From Datnioides undecimradiatus (Eukaryota > Chordata > Actinopteri > Lobotiformes > Datnioididae), in assembly GCA_008933995.1 (NCBI GenBank), contig WARS01000036.1:5122419-5186418 (forward strand): 64,000 nucleotides of DNA, given 5' to 3'. The position numbers and the translations under genes were made by a program. Each line of letters begins with the position of its first letter. Within the stretch, counting starts at the first letter, position 1. The notes below the pieces were generated by a model. That model was not told the origin of the DNA, made no database searches, and worked only from the letters and a program-made list of their open reading frames with translations. This document shows positions 27,060-39,826 of this stretch, in pieces.

Positions 27060-30000
27060 AGCGTTACAGTCTGCTGTGTAAACATCAAAGAAATTTCATA
27101 TAAGCTTTCGAGCCTGTTGTCTGGAGAGAACTGGACCATGCCAGGGTGGCATGATGGTTATTCAAATTCAAATCTCACGATCACTACATGCATTCATTCC
27201 TTTGAACTCAATAATTAAAAACATTCCATCAACAATGTGATTGTTTGGATATGTTTTATAAGACGTCCTGTGTTTGTCCTGATTATTTCATCCCACGTTT
27301 CTGATTAGTTTTTCCTTTCAAGGATAAAACACATTTATTAAAAGCAAAAGATCAGCCCGCAGAAAAGCCACTTTCATATCCGACGAACAATCTTCTGCAT
27401 ATATGAAGGCGTGTGACAATATCTTGGCTATTGATTTATAGTGCCAGATACATTTGAGTCTACGAATGCTTATATCACTGCAGATGTCTGTGAAGACTCA
27501 TCACAGTTGCTGCAGATGCTCCTCCTGCAGACTGTCACCCCTCTGTATTGTGCAGCGTGAACCTTTACAGTCATTTACACTGACACATTTTGCCTGATGA
27601 CAAAAAAAAATGATTTGTAAAGTAATTGATTTAATAGTAAAATGTTCCATGGTACTTTGTGAGGTAAATACAGCTGATATAATAGAAACTGTAAGAAGAT
27701 TCAGAAACTAAAGATCAACAAATATAAACTCTGTTGATATGGTGATCATTATCAAAGTCATTGATTCTACATTAAGACCTCTGACCTGGTATTTGTAATC
27801 AGCCTTTTCATGAGGTGTTTTTACCAAGAATATGAAATTATTAAAGGTCATTCCAATATTAAAAATGGAGATAAACACGTAAACAGCTATCGACCAGTGG
27901 TCCTTTGTCTTCACTTGTTAAAAATGGAATAACAATTGGATTTCTTCATTAATAAACAGAAGTTAATTGAACACTAGTATGGATTTAGGGAATATCCATT
28001 ACTGCTTGGGGATTATTACCCATGCAATATTGGAGATAATAGCAGAAATAACAGCAGTGGAAAATTGCTATAGATCACAGCCGTGTATGGGATAAGAGGT
28101 AAAGCTTACTCTTTGCTGAAAAGCTGCTTAGAAAATAGATGGTAATGGGCACAAATGAATGTTTATGTGCCAGTATTTAGGAAGCAGAGTACCCCAGGGG
28201 ATAAGTAAACAGTCCAAAGTATCTTAATAATATATTATTTTAATTGTGGAGGGTAGCCTCAGTTGAGAAGGATGTAGGATAGGCATATCTTTCCTCTGTC
28301 TGAGCCTCTTTAGTCACTACTTTATAAGGACTGTTGACTTTGTTCAGACCATTCTGCAGATCCAACTCCAGATAAGCCTCTGTAAATGATAAAATACTGA
28401 AACCACAGAAAGTATGATTTTCCAAATCATCACAGCTGACTCAAGACAAGTATGAGGAAGTCCTAACTTCAACCCTAGTATTAGCCAAGCCTATTAACAA
28501 AGTTGCACTTCAAATGAAAGTTTTAGATGTTGTATGTGGACCTGTTTTTTCTTTGAGAAGGTCGAACCTAAATTTATAGTGGTTTTATTTTTAGTTCACA
28601 ATTTAAGTCAAAGCTCCACAATGTTCATTTTAAGTTACCTGTTGACCTGCTATTAACGTGCATTTAAAGGAAGCCAAGTTCGTTTTAGTGATGGAGGCTA
28701 TTTTTCACAGTACACATTGTGACTTGCCATTGCAGGAAAATAACAGGTTTTACTAAAAATGGAATATTTGCCAGCTTTGATGGCAAATGTAGTCATTCAA
28801 TGCAATACATTCCCCAGTGTGTGTGACCAAGAGAGCTGAGTTCCCCTGCTGCAAAATCTCCTCTTCTTCAGACTCCGGCGCCAACCGCCATTTGATGCGA
28901 TAAGCAACAACTATAGGCTATTTTCAGCTTGGCTTTCTAGTCTCTGAACAAAAATGGTCAAATAGGAGAAGTCATTTGCTTGGCAATGTTGTGTAACTTT
29001 GCCGAGGCTACAACCTGTCTATGTTTCAGCAGCGAGGGTACCAGAAGGTCACGCACAATGCGTTGTGGTAAATGTAGGCACTGCCGGCAGTTTTCAGATT
29101 TCTTGGTTGATAAAGCATGCGCTGTGAACCAGTGACAGTGTGACAGTGAGCCAGCATGAACATTACCAGCATCCTGAGACTGGAGCAGCTATGGAATAAT
29201 GTTTTTACATCTGTGGTTTGTCTTGCTGTGATGTGTCAAAACTGGCATTCATGAAAGGGGCCTCTCAGACAAGTTACAGCAGACTTATTTTAACTCACCA
29301 TGATCCCCAAACTCTCCGTCCCAGAGATATATTTTGTTCCTGTTAAAACAGCACATCACAGGCCAAATTGGAGCAGACTGATGTTTTTATCACATGAAAC
29401 CCAAATATGTCCCTCTGGGAGGATGTCCTCGGACCCCCACAGAGGTTACATCACTGCCTCTGGTCTATCAGCCCCTGATGTTCTATAATCCCACCAGTGG
29501 CTCTGACCATTTTTTTCCATGTGTGTTTGAATGAAACACATAATCCAGGGCTGGCTGTATGCTAGGCAGTCAAATAATTCTGCTCTCCCAGCAGAGGTGC
29601 GCCAATCCACTCTCCATTCAACCCGAGTCCCTGGCAGACTGGACCCTCCTATTTGTGTGCAGCTGGACCCTTTCATTATTTACACTTGAAATGATAATGA
29701 CATCATGTGTGCACAGCTGCACTATTTGCATCCACACGGCATGCAGCTGAATTCGTGTGACAAAATGGATAGGTGGGAAAGGATCGTCCTGCAATATTTA
29801 CATGCTGACTATACTCAGATGTGGAGGTTTTCTGCTTGTGTGCTTTAATAACAGGGCGCGGCTGAATAGAAAATATACAGACTCCTTCAAAATGGCAGTT
29901 TAGAGGAGTGATAGACTCGAGTCAGAGCCAAGGAAAGTTCATGATCAGGATTTTGTAAGTCACTCGCAAACAAAGTGAGAAGTACAGGCTCGCTGCCACT

Positions 30001-30200
30001 CATATTTCACTGCTCTGCAGCTTCTTCTGGGTTAAAACAGTGTGACAGATTTTGTTGAGCTGGCAGCATCTGTGCCATGATGGGCTGAGGTTAGGGCATC
30101 TCTCTTTGAAGCTGACTCTTTGATTCCCCACTGAGTAAAGTTTAAAAGGCTGGAGGCAGATGAATGACAGCATTTTGTCATTCAGTACACTTTGTGCAGA
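27060..30200. other. Intergenic, no supportable gene
   Basis: Non-coding on both strands as far as can be seen. A complex block at 27930-28120 could be regulatory. The right end probably merges into the kctd12 3' UTR on the minus strand. Confidence 0.45.
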
Positions 30201-30256
30201 TGTTGAGAAGACGATAGGATGATGGGCAAAGGGCCGAGAATAGCAGAGTACAAGAT

Positions 30257-30262
30257 TTTATT
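30257..30262 (-). other. kctd12: Possible kctd12 polyadenylation signal
   Basis: TTTATT on the plus strand is AATAAA on the kctd12 strand, about 600 nt beyond the stop codon. Other candidates exist further left, so the UTR may be longer. Confidence 0.3.
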
Positions 30263-30856
30263 TCAGGTTGAACAAATACAACTCTACCAAAGCAAGCACA
30301 TACACTTACAATCATGTCAGTGATAGAACCGCTATAAGAACCTACCAGATAATACAAAACTTGGCCGAACGAGTGATCAAGCAAGCCTAGAAGTTACAAT
30401 GACACTGAATACTAATTGCTGCTTGTCTGTTCTTGGATCCCTCTCAATTCACACAGCACTGAGTCAGATATGACTGAAACATTGACATGCAGTTCTATGA
30501 GATGGAAGCGGTGGCATTTGGTTGCTTTTCGCCACTGAATGGGGCCTCGGATGGGTGTGTCAACTCAAATGATCCTCTGCTAACTTTAAACATCCAAATT
30601 TCAGAATCTTCTCTTGAAAAACTGCCAGACTGGTTTGAGTGGAGTCTGTTTAGGGGTATTTTGTGTCTCCTGGTTAAACCACAGAACTGTTTTATAGACT
30701 ATTCTCGGAATAATGTAGCAATATTGTGCAGTCACTCGTCCTCGACAAACGTTACCATTCAACACAGCAAATGCAATACTTTTTTTTTTTTTTAAAGACA
30801 TTCCCCTCTAGATTATGAAATGTCTATTTACATCAGCGTGGCATGTTTACTGTTTG

Positions 30857-31873
<1,017 letters not shown>

Positions 31874-31936
31874 CTATAACATGACTGTCTTGCCAAAAAC
31901 ATGGGCAAGTGGCTCCATGTGTGAGTGCCTGTGCAG

Positions 31937-32008
31937 CTCTCTCTCTCTCTCTCTCTCTCTCTCCGTCTTTCTCTCTCTGTCTTTTGTGTGCGTGTGTGTG
32001 TGTGTGTA
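31937..32008. repeat. Compound CT / GT microsatellite
   Basis: A CT run at 31937-31963, a second CT-rich stretch, then a GT run at about 31985-32008 followed by AG repeats. Confidence 0.9.
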
Positions 32009-32282
32009 AGAGAGAGAGAGATCAGCATCACTTAAAGCAAACACCCACGTTTGATTATGTGTCACTTGATTTTTCTATGGCATATCTGGCATAGATATAC
32101 ATGTAGCCTGTCCTCTGCTGGTTATTGAATTAATGACATTTTTACATTTCCCACAGGAACACACAACACTAGAAACCATCCAGCTGGCCGCACTGATCCC
32201 AGCCTTGAAATCAAGAAATGGTTGGAAAATATGGAAAGAGTGACACCCATTGCAACTCTGATGGAAATGCAACTGTCTAACA

Positions 32283-32283
<1 letters not shown>

Positions 32284-32322
<39 letters not shown>

Positions 32323-32323
32323 C
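32284..32323. repeat. (AC)n microsatellite, one interruption
   Basis: AC dinucleotides interrupted by a single CG near 32316. Confidence 0.95.
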
Positions 32324-32334
32324 GGTCTTAACCC

Positions 32335-32640
32335 AGGGAAAACCCTTTGAAGATGTGAGGACTGGTATAAATGCTCACTCTCAAGGTTTGAATTTCAAAC
32401 TGGTTCCCACAAAGTGAGTGAGACACACAAGAGGACTGAGGACTGACTTTAGATAAACCATAAAGTCTAACCACCCAGCCCTTACCCTAACCCTTACCCT
32501 AACCTTCCCTTAACTCTACCCCTCACCAGAGAAAGAGTCTCTGCATCATAATGTTGTGCTCGTGAGAACTGGCTCTTTTCACTGTCTGACTGTGTGATCA
32601 GAGAGGAGCAGTTCGTCAGAACTGGGATAAAGCAGGTTTT
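32335..32640. repeat. Diverged interspersed repeat with telomere-like hexamers
   Basis: Downstream of the CA tract the sequence shows GATGTGAGGACTGG, then GACTTTAGATAAACCATAAAG, condensed here to the TTTAGATAAACC block, then CCTTACCCTAACCCTTACCC at about 32480-32500. CA tracts next to GTGAGGAC and CCCTAACC stretches are a common teleost repeat arrangement. This is a recognition by eye, and a chance run of CCCTAA-like hexamers cannot be excluded. Confidence 0.35.
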
Positions 32641-33600
32641 AAATGTGAAAAATAAAACTTGATCAAACAGATTTACATTTATTTAAATTACATTAGTTAT
32701 TAAGTCATTACGTCCCCACAGTGTAATGATTATATTATACACACAAACACACCCCAAAACCATTCATGCTTCCAGCAATCTCCGACACCATTCATAAAAT
32801 CCATTTAAATGTTGTCATTCTGGCAGTTTGACAGTGCAATTGTTGTCTGCTTAGAGTGCTTGGACAGCTAGAGTACACATTAGCACCATGTATTCTGTCA
32901 GGGGGTACATGTAACGCTTGACTAAATAACTCAATTAAAAAGAGGAAATTATGATTTGATTAAATATATTTTCAAATGATTGTGTTAAAATGAACTACAT
33001 GTTAGTGTGATGCAGGTACTTAGAAAATTTAAAGTATCTTTTTAGCTGACCGTTCACAGAAGAAGTGACCAAAATAGAGACATGGAGGAATACCAGACAA
33101 CTGGTGACCACTGAGTCACAGGGTTGTTCCTCCTGCATCTATATACAAACTGGAAAGCACAAACATATCAACCTGCAGCTGTCCTGAGCAACATCATCCT
33201 CAAAATTCTACAGCATCACAACTAAGGTCACCGTTGCTGGGTTGTGATTATTATTATTTCCCCAGCACACAAGGCAGGCATCCATGTGTCATGTGATTAT
33301 CAGTACTGATTTGGCTAACTTGTGTCATTTCCCTGTTCAAAACTTCCTATTGCAGAGAGCTGAATTTCCATTATCTGTCATGTTGAAAAGAAACAGATTG
33401 TGAAAGACAGCAGATCACCGCGTCCTCCAAGACAGCCCTCTAACAACTGTCATATTATATTAATATGCTGTTGTTTTATTATCATATATCTGTTTCTGCA
33501 TCATACTGTTTTCATTCTTTGATTTCCTTTTTAAAGACAATCATATTGGATTTTTTTCTACTGACACCACAATAACACAGGCAAAAATAAAGAAAAACGA
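32641..33600. other. Intergenic between kctd12 and acod1
   Basis: AT-rich, no coding exon or clear repeat seen. Distal acod1 or kctd12 control sequence could lie here, but none is recognisable. Confidence 0.45.
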
Positions 33601-33708
33601 ATCAAAGGCGGCGTCCAGTCATTGTGAAAGTTCCTACTTCTCATCACTGTGTTTTTTTGCCACTTTGGAAATTTGTACGACCAGCCTTCGCAGCTAGTGA
33701 AACCACCA

Positions 33709-33716
33709 ATAAAAGG
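33709..33716 (+). promoter_or_regulatory. acod1: TATA box of acod1
   Basis: ATAAAAGG lies 51 nt before the assigned ATG (33767). A start site near 33739 would give a very short 5' UTR. Upstream, TGAAAGTTCC at 33625-33634 is one base away from a Rel/NF-kB site. A TATA promoter suits a strongly inducible innate-immune gene. Confidence 0.55.
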
Positions 33717-33766
33717 CATCTACACTTGGCTGTTATGTCACTTGAAGACATTGTTGAGCGACAACA

Positions 33767-36700
33767 ATGCTGCGAAAGGTTTTGCTGTTTTCTTTCACAC
33801 TTGCCTATTTTCTGTGATTAGTTGTTTTTTTGGTTTTTTTAGCATTTCACTCTCTGTGATAGAATTTAGGCACATTTTACAGTGTATTTTGTGGGTGTAA
33901 AGACAAATAGATGCGTATGAAATAGCATGTTTTAACTTTTCAGCCTGGTTAGATCATGTACTGACTCTGATGGGAGGTTTGCATCTTAGAGTTTTGGACT
34001 GACTAGCCCCGTTTCACCTTTGCAGGGTATTACAGAGAGCTTTGGAGCTGCTATCCATGCCCTCAATGCCACTCAGCTGACAGATGGTGTGATTAACAGG
34101 AGCAAAAGGATGATGCTGGACACCCTGGGTGTTGGGCTATTAGGAACCAGGACAGCTGTCTTCAACAAGGCTCTCAAGTACAGCCAGGTACAGTAAACTG
34201 CTTGACAGGAGTGTAGGTTTACTACACTTTGATTAGACTATAGACTCAACATGTTTGTTTTTATTAATTGTCAACTTGCAATCATCACCAAATCTTTCTA
34301 TATTTGCCCTTATCAGAAGTTAGCGGTGTTGATCTGAAACTAAAATACAAAGCTCAAAATAATTTGTGATCATTGTATTTCATTGAATTAGTATAAGCCA
34401 CTATTGTCCACTGTTTGTGATTCATTTCCCTGTTTACATGATTAGTTTGCTTTCTGTACTTCTTCAACATGCCAATTACTTATTATAATCCCTTTTATGC
34501 TGCTATATTATTCACAGCTTTGCCTGCTGGAAATTGGAAATGTCTGCTCAGTGGTATCCATAATTAATAGCACACTTACCCTCATATTAATTTGTCTGAT
34601 TGCAGTTGTTCATGTCAGAGGAGAGGAGCAGTGTTTGGGGTAAATCAGAGATATCGCTTCCTCCTCCTTACGCTGCATTTGTCAATGGCATTGCGGTAAG
34701 CCTGGTCACCTAAATGCATCATAATCCATATAAAACATGATAACGTCGTCGGTGGACCTTTGATTATATGTTGTTTGGCAACAGGTTCACTCCATGGACT
34801 TTGATGACACTTGGCACCCTGCTACTCATCCCTCTGGAGCTGTGCTCCCGGCCTTGCTGGCTCTGGCAGAGTCACTGCCAGATCAGCCCTCTGGTTTAGA
34901 TCTGCTGCTGGCCTTCAATGTTGGTATCGAGGTGCAGGGCAGACTCATGAGGTTCTCCAAAGAGGCCTACAACATCCCTGAAAGGTGAGATATTTATTTT
35001 AGATTTTTCTAATGCAAATTTTTGTAAATAATTTTAAATTAATATACTCTGGAAATATTAGAGACTTAAAGGGTTGATTCACACAAATTGTTGAAGTGCA
35101 ACACCTACCTCTAGTGGTATTTTGATTATTTTAGTTTCACTTAAGGTTTCAGAGGTGGAGTTGGTGAAAACATGTAACATTAAAAGAATTCAACTGATAA
35201 CATCTCTGACCAGAAACACCATCACCATCATGATAATCCACGTGCCTCACAGTCAACAGTTTTCCTGGAATATAAAGTAGTCCTAATTAAAAGAATATAT
35301 ATATATTCAGGTTCCTGCTAAGTTTTACAAAAATAAAAATTCTTAAATGCTGTGAGCACCACAAACAATGCCAGGAAAAATCTGGACAGGGACAAATTTC
35401 ACAACTGCACTTGGCAAAAAAGTGAAAAAAGAAAGAGTTAAAATAAGTTTACTTTTTTAAATTAACTGACCCTGTAATGTCAGCCAGAAGTATCGAAACT
35501 AGGCCACCAACTAATACTCCTCTTGTGAGAAATGATTCTGCCAATTACTTTGCGGATTAAGCAGTTCATTGTTTAGTGAATATGTCAGCAAAGAGTGAAA
35601 ACTGGGTATCACAGTTCCTGTCAAACCCACAGCAACCTCCTCAGACTGTTTGTTTGGATGCTTATAACCAACAATATTCAGTTTATTGCCACATAAGACA
35701 AAAAATTACTAATTAATAACAAATTATTTTTTTATTGTTTCAGCTCTGATCAGAAATGACATCGATCCATTCTGTAACTCTAATAGATCCTACTGTTTTT
35801 CCTCCTCTGTCCTTTCACTTTCAGATTCCATCCTCCCACAGTTGTTGGAGTGATGGGCAGTGCTGCAGCTTCAGCTAAGCTCCTGGGTTTGTCCCCTGCA
35901 CAGTGTGGTCATGCTATGGCTATAGCAGCCTCCTCTGCCGGAGCTCCCTTGGCCAACGCTGCCACGCAAACAAAACCTCTCCACATAGGAAATGCTGCGC
36001 GAAAAGGCCTAGAGGCCGCTCAGCTGGCCCAGATGGGTCTAGAGGGGAATCCAGCCATCCTGGATATGAACTGTGGGTTTGGAGTTTACTACAAAGACTA
36101 CAGTCCCTCACCAATGGCAGATGCTGCTTTTAGTGACTTTAAGTGGATTCTGGAAGAGCAGAATGTGGCTTTCAAGCGCATCCCTGCTCATCTGGGGATG
36201 CACTGGGTTGTGGATGCAGCGCTGGCGGCCCGCACAAAGCTTGAAAATACAGAAGGGAACTTTAACCTCAGCCAAATCAGACAGGTCATACTTCGAGTGC
36301 CTCCATCCAAGTACATCAACTGTCCAGTACCTGCGACGGAGCACCAAGCCAGGCACTCGTTTCAATTCAACGCTTGCTCTGCCCTGCTGGATAACAAAGT
36401 GACGGTGTCTTCCTACAGCGAAGCTCAGATTAACCGACCTGCTCTGAAGGAGCTCTTGTCCAAAGTCAAGGTGGAGACCCCAAAAGGAAACCAACCGAGC
36501 TTTGACAAGATGTACTGTGAAGTCGAGGTAGAAACAGACCAGGGGTGGAGCTGTTTGGCCAGGTGCAATACCTTTTATGGCCACTGGAGGAAGCCACTGA
36601 GTCAGGAGGACCTGGTGGAGAAGTTCAGCGTTAATGCTTCATCAGTCTTGTGCACAGAAGGTGTGGAGGGTGTGATCGATGTCATAGGAAACATCGAGAG

Positions 36701-36785
36701 AGTGAGAGAAAGCTCAATCCTGGCTTCATATCTGAGAATGACAAGTAGCCAGCACGAGCAGAAATACAGCTCAAGGAATTTCTGA
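33767..36785 (+). CDS. acod1: acod1 (irg1), cis-aconitate decarboxylase
   Basis: Makes itaconate from cis-aconitate in activated macrophages, in the mitochondrial compartment. Five coding exons: 33767-33778, 34026-34187, 34606-34695, 34785-34984, 35825-36785 (TGA). They total 1425 nt and encode 474 aa (human 481). The first coding exon is only 12 nt (MLRK) with a weak donor (AAG/GTTTTG). It is supported by the TATA box and by numbering: D93, T97 and H103 in SMDFDDTWHPATHPSG fall exactly at the positions reported for human ACOD1. Further family hallmarks are ATQTKPLHIGNAARKG (Lys205, equivalent to human Lys207), HLGMHWVVDAAL, EHQARHSFQFNACSALLD, INRPALKELLSKV and FYGHWRKPLSQEDL. MmgE/PrpD fold throughout. 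Intron 4 (840 nt) contains a possible old repeat. The gene is convergent with gatd3. Confidence 0.95.
35065..35330. repeat. Possible ancient repeat in acod1 intron 4
   Basis: AAAGGGTTGATTCACACAAA followed by CACCTACCTCTAGTGGTATT and TTTAGTTTCACTTAAGG resembles the head of a percomorph repeat with GGTTCATTCACCCAAA...CTGTAGTGGTATT. Ends unclear and diverged. Confidence 0.35.
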
Positions 36786-36885
36786 TTTTGTGTGTTTGAT
36801 GAGCCCATTGCAGCAAGAGTGTGTGTGTGTCTCATATTTTAAACTTGTAAAATAATGAAATATAATGTAAATATTTTATGCTGAA

Positions 36886-36896
36886 AATAAAATAAA
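36886..36896 (+). other. acod1: acod1 polyadenylation signals (two overlapping AATAAA)
   Basis: AATAAAATAAA gives AATAAA at 36886-36891 and 36891-36896, about 100 nt after the stop codon. Confidence 0.75.
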
Positions 36897-36917
36897 TTGA
36901 CAAACGGAGCTTTTACC

Positions 36918-36923
36918 TTTATT
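36918..36923 (-). other. gatd3: gatd3 polyadenylation signal
   Basis: Plus-strand TTTATT is AATAAA on the gatd3 strand, about 300 nt after its stop codon. It faces the acod1 signal only 21 nt away. Confidence 0.65.
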
Positions 36924-37220
36924 GCATTTTTTTGGTACAATACCATACCTGCAGCTGATTTTTGTTAACACTGAAATCACGAGACTGATCTGCCGGAACA
37001 CAATCTAGTGATAAGACTGAGTAAAACAGAAACACAAGCAGTGAGCAGAGATGCTACAAACATGTATATTTTAAGAGCATCTGGAGGTGCTTTTGATCAA
37101 GAAAGTTACTGTTACATCATTCTATATTTATCTCGGTTCAGCAGGCAGCTACTGTTACACTCACTAAAATGACAGTCCTCTTATTCTTTTCTTTCCATTT
37201 GGATTGGAGCATCAGGAGAA

Positions 37221-39435
37221 TCAAACTCGTTTCAAGACGTCCTGCACCATCACTCCGATTCCATCAAATATCTCGTGTATAGGCGCATTGCACATGAAGG
37301 CGCAGGTGGTGACCAGCTTGTTCTTCTCGTCCACGTGGCTCTCACTGACACTCTTGCTCATGTGCTTGCTGCCCAACTGGTTGATGGCTGCTGCTGTGCC
37401 AGTAGTGTCGGGGTATCTGAGATACATTAAAAAAAAAATTTAAAAAAGAGAGAGAGAGTAGAAAGTAAAAGAAAGTTAGAAATGAGAAGTAATTGCACAA
37501 CTACGGCAAGTACACATGTTCAACACGGACAACTTCTGTTAACCTTCTGTGATCTTAACAACTACCTAGGTGAGAACAAGGTCAATGGCCAAAGCTTTGA
37601 AAGTGAAAGCCAGGTTGTAATAAACTGGATTAATTATACAAAAAAAACTATTTTGCTGTTACTTTACCCACAATGCAACTCAACCACGTAATTATCACTC
37701 TCAGATTAAGGCATCTTATGTACTGTCAAACCACAAGCTTCAGGCAGCGTTGGGAAGTGGGCTGCTGACAAAGTTCTCTTTCTAAGATATAGAGTTGTAT
37801 TCTTCAGACCCAACTCAGACTGACTCATGTGACATCACTTGAGGCAATTCAGATTTTGAGCAACTCCTCTGGAGCGACCAAAGACTCAAAACAACATTTG
37901 CAACATAGTCACTGTGTCGCCTAAGGATCTATAAACAGACCCTGATGTGTGAGATTGATCGGGTTAAACTCACTTGTCGTCATTCTCAAGGCCGACCGTG
38001 ACCTCACATCCAGGAAACACCTTGGCAGCCAGAACGGGCGAGATGCAGCAGAGGCCGATGGGTTTGCCCTCGCTGTGGAACGCCTGCAGCGTGGCCTTGA
38101 CCTCGTCATTGACAGAGCAGTCCTTCCCCTGCACTGCCCATGTGCAGAGGTTCTTCGCTGCCCCAAAACCACCTTCAAGGGGTTTCAAAAATGAGATGAG
38201 AAATCAGAAAACACAGAAGCCCAGTGCCTGATGGGTTTCACTGAGTAAATCTGGGACATTTATTGTGCTACTGAATATGAATATGTAAAGTTTTTCAATG
38301 TCCTGTACAGTCTTAAAGGAGACATTTTTTATGTAATTGGTAAAAATGCTTTGTTGACTGAATCAACAAAGCGTGTAACAACACAGTAGGATCACGTTCT
38401 TCTTGCTACTAGTGCAGACCATGGTGTTGTGACCAAACCTGGGAATATAACAGCATCATGGTCTTTGACGTTGAGTTTAGACAGGTCCTGGATGTTTCCA
38501 CGGGCCAGCCTGGCGCTCTCCACCAACACGTTTCTCTTCTCCTCGGACGGTTCACCTTTCAGGTGATTCACCACGTGCATCTGGTCAATGTTTGGAGCAA
38601 ACATGTTCACCTGCAGAGGATAAGGCAAAGGTGAAGAATCACTTCACACCAGGCACCCATAAAATCAACTAATGATTCATATCAACTGTAATGTGTGCAT
38701 GTGTATTAAGTTCTTCAGTCTATTAAATGTGAAAAGCTATAAATAGCCATCATAAGCTCCTGAAATCCAATTTGTTCTACTGTAAGGCGAATTTCATAAC
38801 CCACAGATTTTCAATTTGCAAAGATATAAAACTCAAAAAGAACCATTCTTCTCACTGGGGCAGCAATAATCGGTGTACGTTTTGTTTTTTTGCAAAGTTG
38901 CAGTCTTTTTACTATTAATGCCACCAATGCAACCAAATGTATAAAGTGTGTCCTTGCTACTCTGTGGCCAAAGGTTAGTAACACTTTCATATTAAAAAGG
39001 CCCTAAATACGCTATTGTTTTTCACTAAAGATGCATTATTACAATAACTGATAACTCCTAAAATGAACATGTGGGCATGTGAGTGTTTGAAGACAGACCT
39101 CGTGCTACTACTGTTGCATCCAGCATGGTGCATTGTCTCAAGATACTAATATTAAGGTTACAGAGAGTGTATGACACACACACTCATCTACACAGCATTA
39201 AGTGCGAGCAGCACTTGCAGACCCAAAGTGTCTAACTTACACTTGCACCTCCTCTGCTCAGGTGGACCAAAACAGCGGAGGCCTCGTGGATCTCACTGCC
39301 ATCATAAACTCCGCAGCCCGCCAACACCACGGCCACGCGCTTCCCCATCTGTGTCGTGTAGTAACTTTTATTTACAGCTTGAACAGTCCTCAAAGTCAGC
39401 AAGTTGCGTCCACAGTGGTGCAGCAGGGTGAGCAT
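37221..39435 (-). CDS. gatd3: gatd3 (ES1 protein homologue), mitochondrial class-1 glutamine amidotransferase-like protein
   Basis: Four coding exons in transcript order: 39241-39435, 38439-38610, 37974-38172, 37221-37416; 762 nt, 253 aa, all junctions in frame. The N-terminus [19 protein letters not shown] is basic and hydroxylated, as in a mitochondrial presequence. The DJ-1/PfpI-like domain follows: [77 protein letters not shown] (restored across exons), [33 protein letters not shown] and [11 protein letters not shown]. These match human GATD3 (C21orf33). The biochemical role is unsettled; the family includes enzymes acting on dicarbonyl damage. Exon 3 has an AAG acceptor rather than the commoner CAG. 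Start chosen as the first ATG preceding the presequence. It is tail to tail with acod1 and head to head with cln5. Confidence 0.93.
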
Positions 39436-39620
39436 GGCGGACTGTCAGCGGAGAGGACGCCCCTTCTTCTACTTCTTCTTCTTCGGTACTGCACGGCGGC
39501 TTAAATCCACACGCCCCGGTGCTTCGGCGCCACCTTGCGTTCAAACCTGAGCACTGCTGCGGCTCCACAGGCCAGTGGTGTTTCAGAAGAAGTCAGGCAC
39601 AACAGCGCTTTTTCTTCTAA
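39436..39620 (-). promoter_or_regulatory. gatd3: gatd3 promoter region
   Basis: CpG-rich sequence directly upstream of the ATG (CGGCGGCTTAAATCC, CACACGCCCCGG and CGGCGCC) with a CTTCTTCTTCTTC tract. Typical of a housekeeping promoter. The start site is not defined. Confidence 0.35.
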
Positions 39621-39759
39621 CTTCTGATGCTGTGCTTCCTCTGAACATAAAGAGATTTTCTCCAAAAATAATTTTTAAAAAACAATAATTGGATAAACCA
39701 AAAATATCATTTTTTGAAAAAGACAGACAGTGGACACACTGGCTGTCAATCTTTGCTAT

Positions 39760-39826
39760 TATTATTATTATTAGTAGTAGTAGTAGTAGTAGTAAAAGTA
39801 GTAGTAGTAGCAGTAGTAGTAGAAGT
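39760..39826. repeat. Compound ATT / AGT trinucleotide microsatellite
   Basis: ATTATTATTATTATT runs into GTAGTAGTAGTAGTAGTAGTA-type repeats, with two interruptions. It gives a spurious poly-serine reading frame. Confidence 0.9.

Noticed and set aside
27139..27165. CCAGGGTGGCATGATGG, like the tRNA-type head of a fish SINE
   Set aside because: Lies downstream of the SINE body rather than before it, and the following sequence does not continue as a SINE head; too short to call.
33625..33634. TGAAAGTTCC as an NF-kB site in the acod1 promoter
   Set aside because: One mismatch from a Rel-type site and such matches are frequent by chance; mentioned only in the promoter note.
36108..36584. 158-aa antisense frame in acod1 exon 5
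   Set aside because: Shadow of the coding strand without recognisable features.
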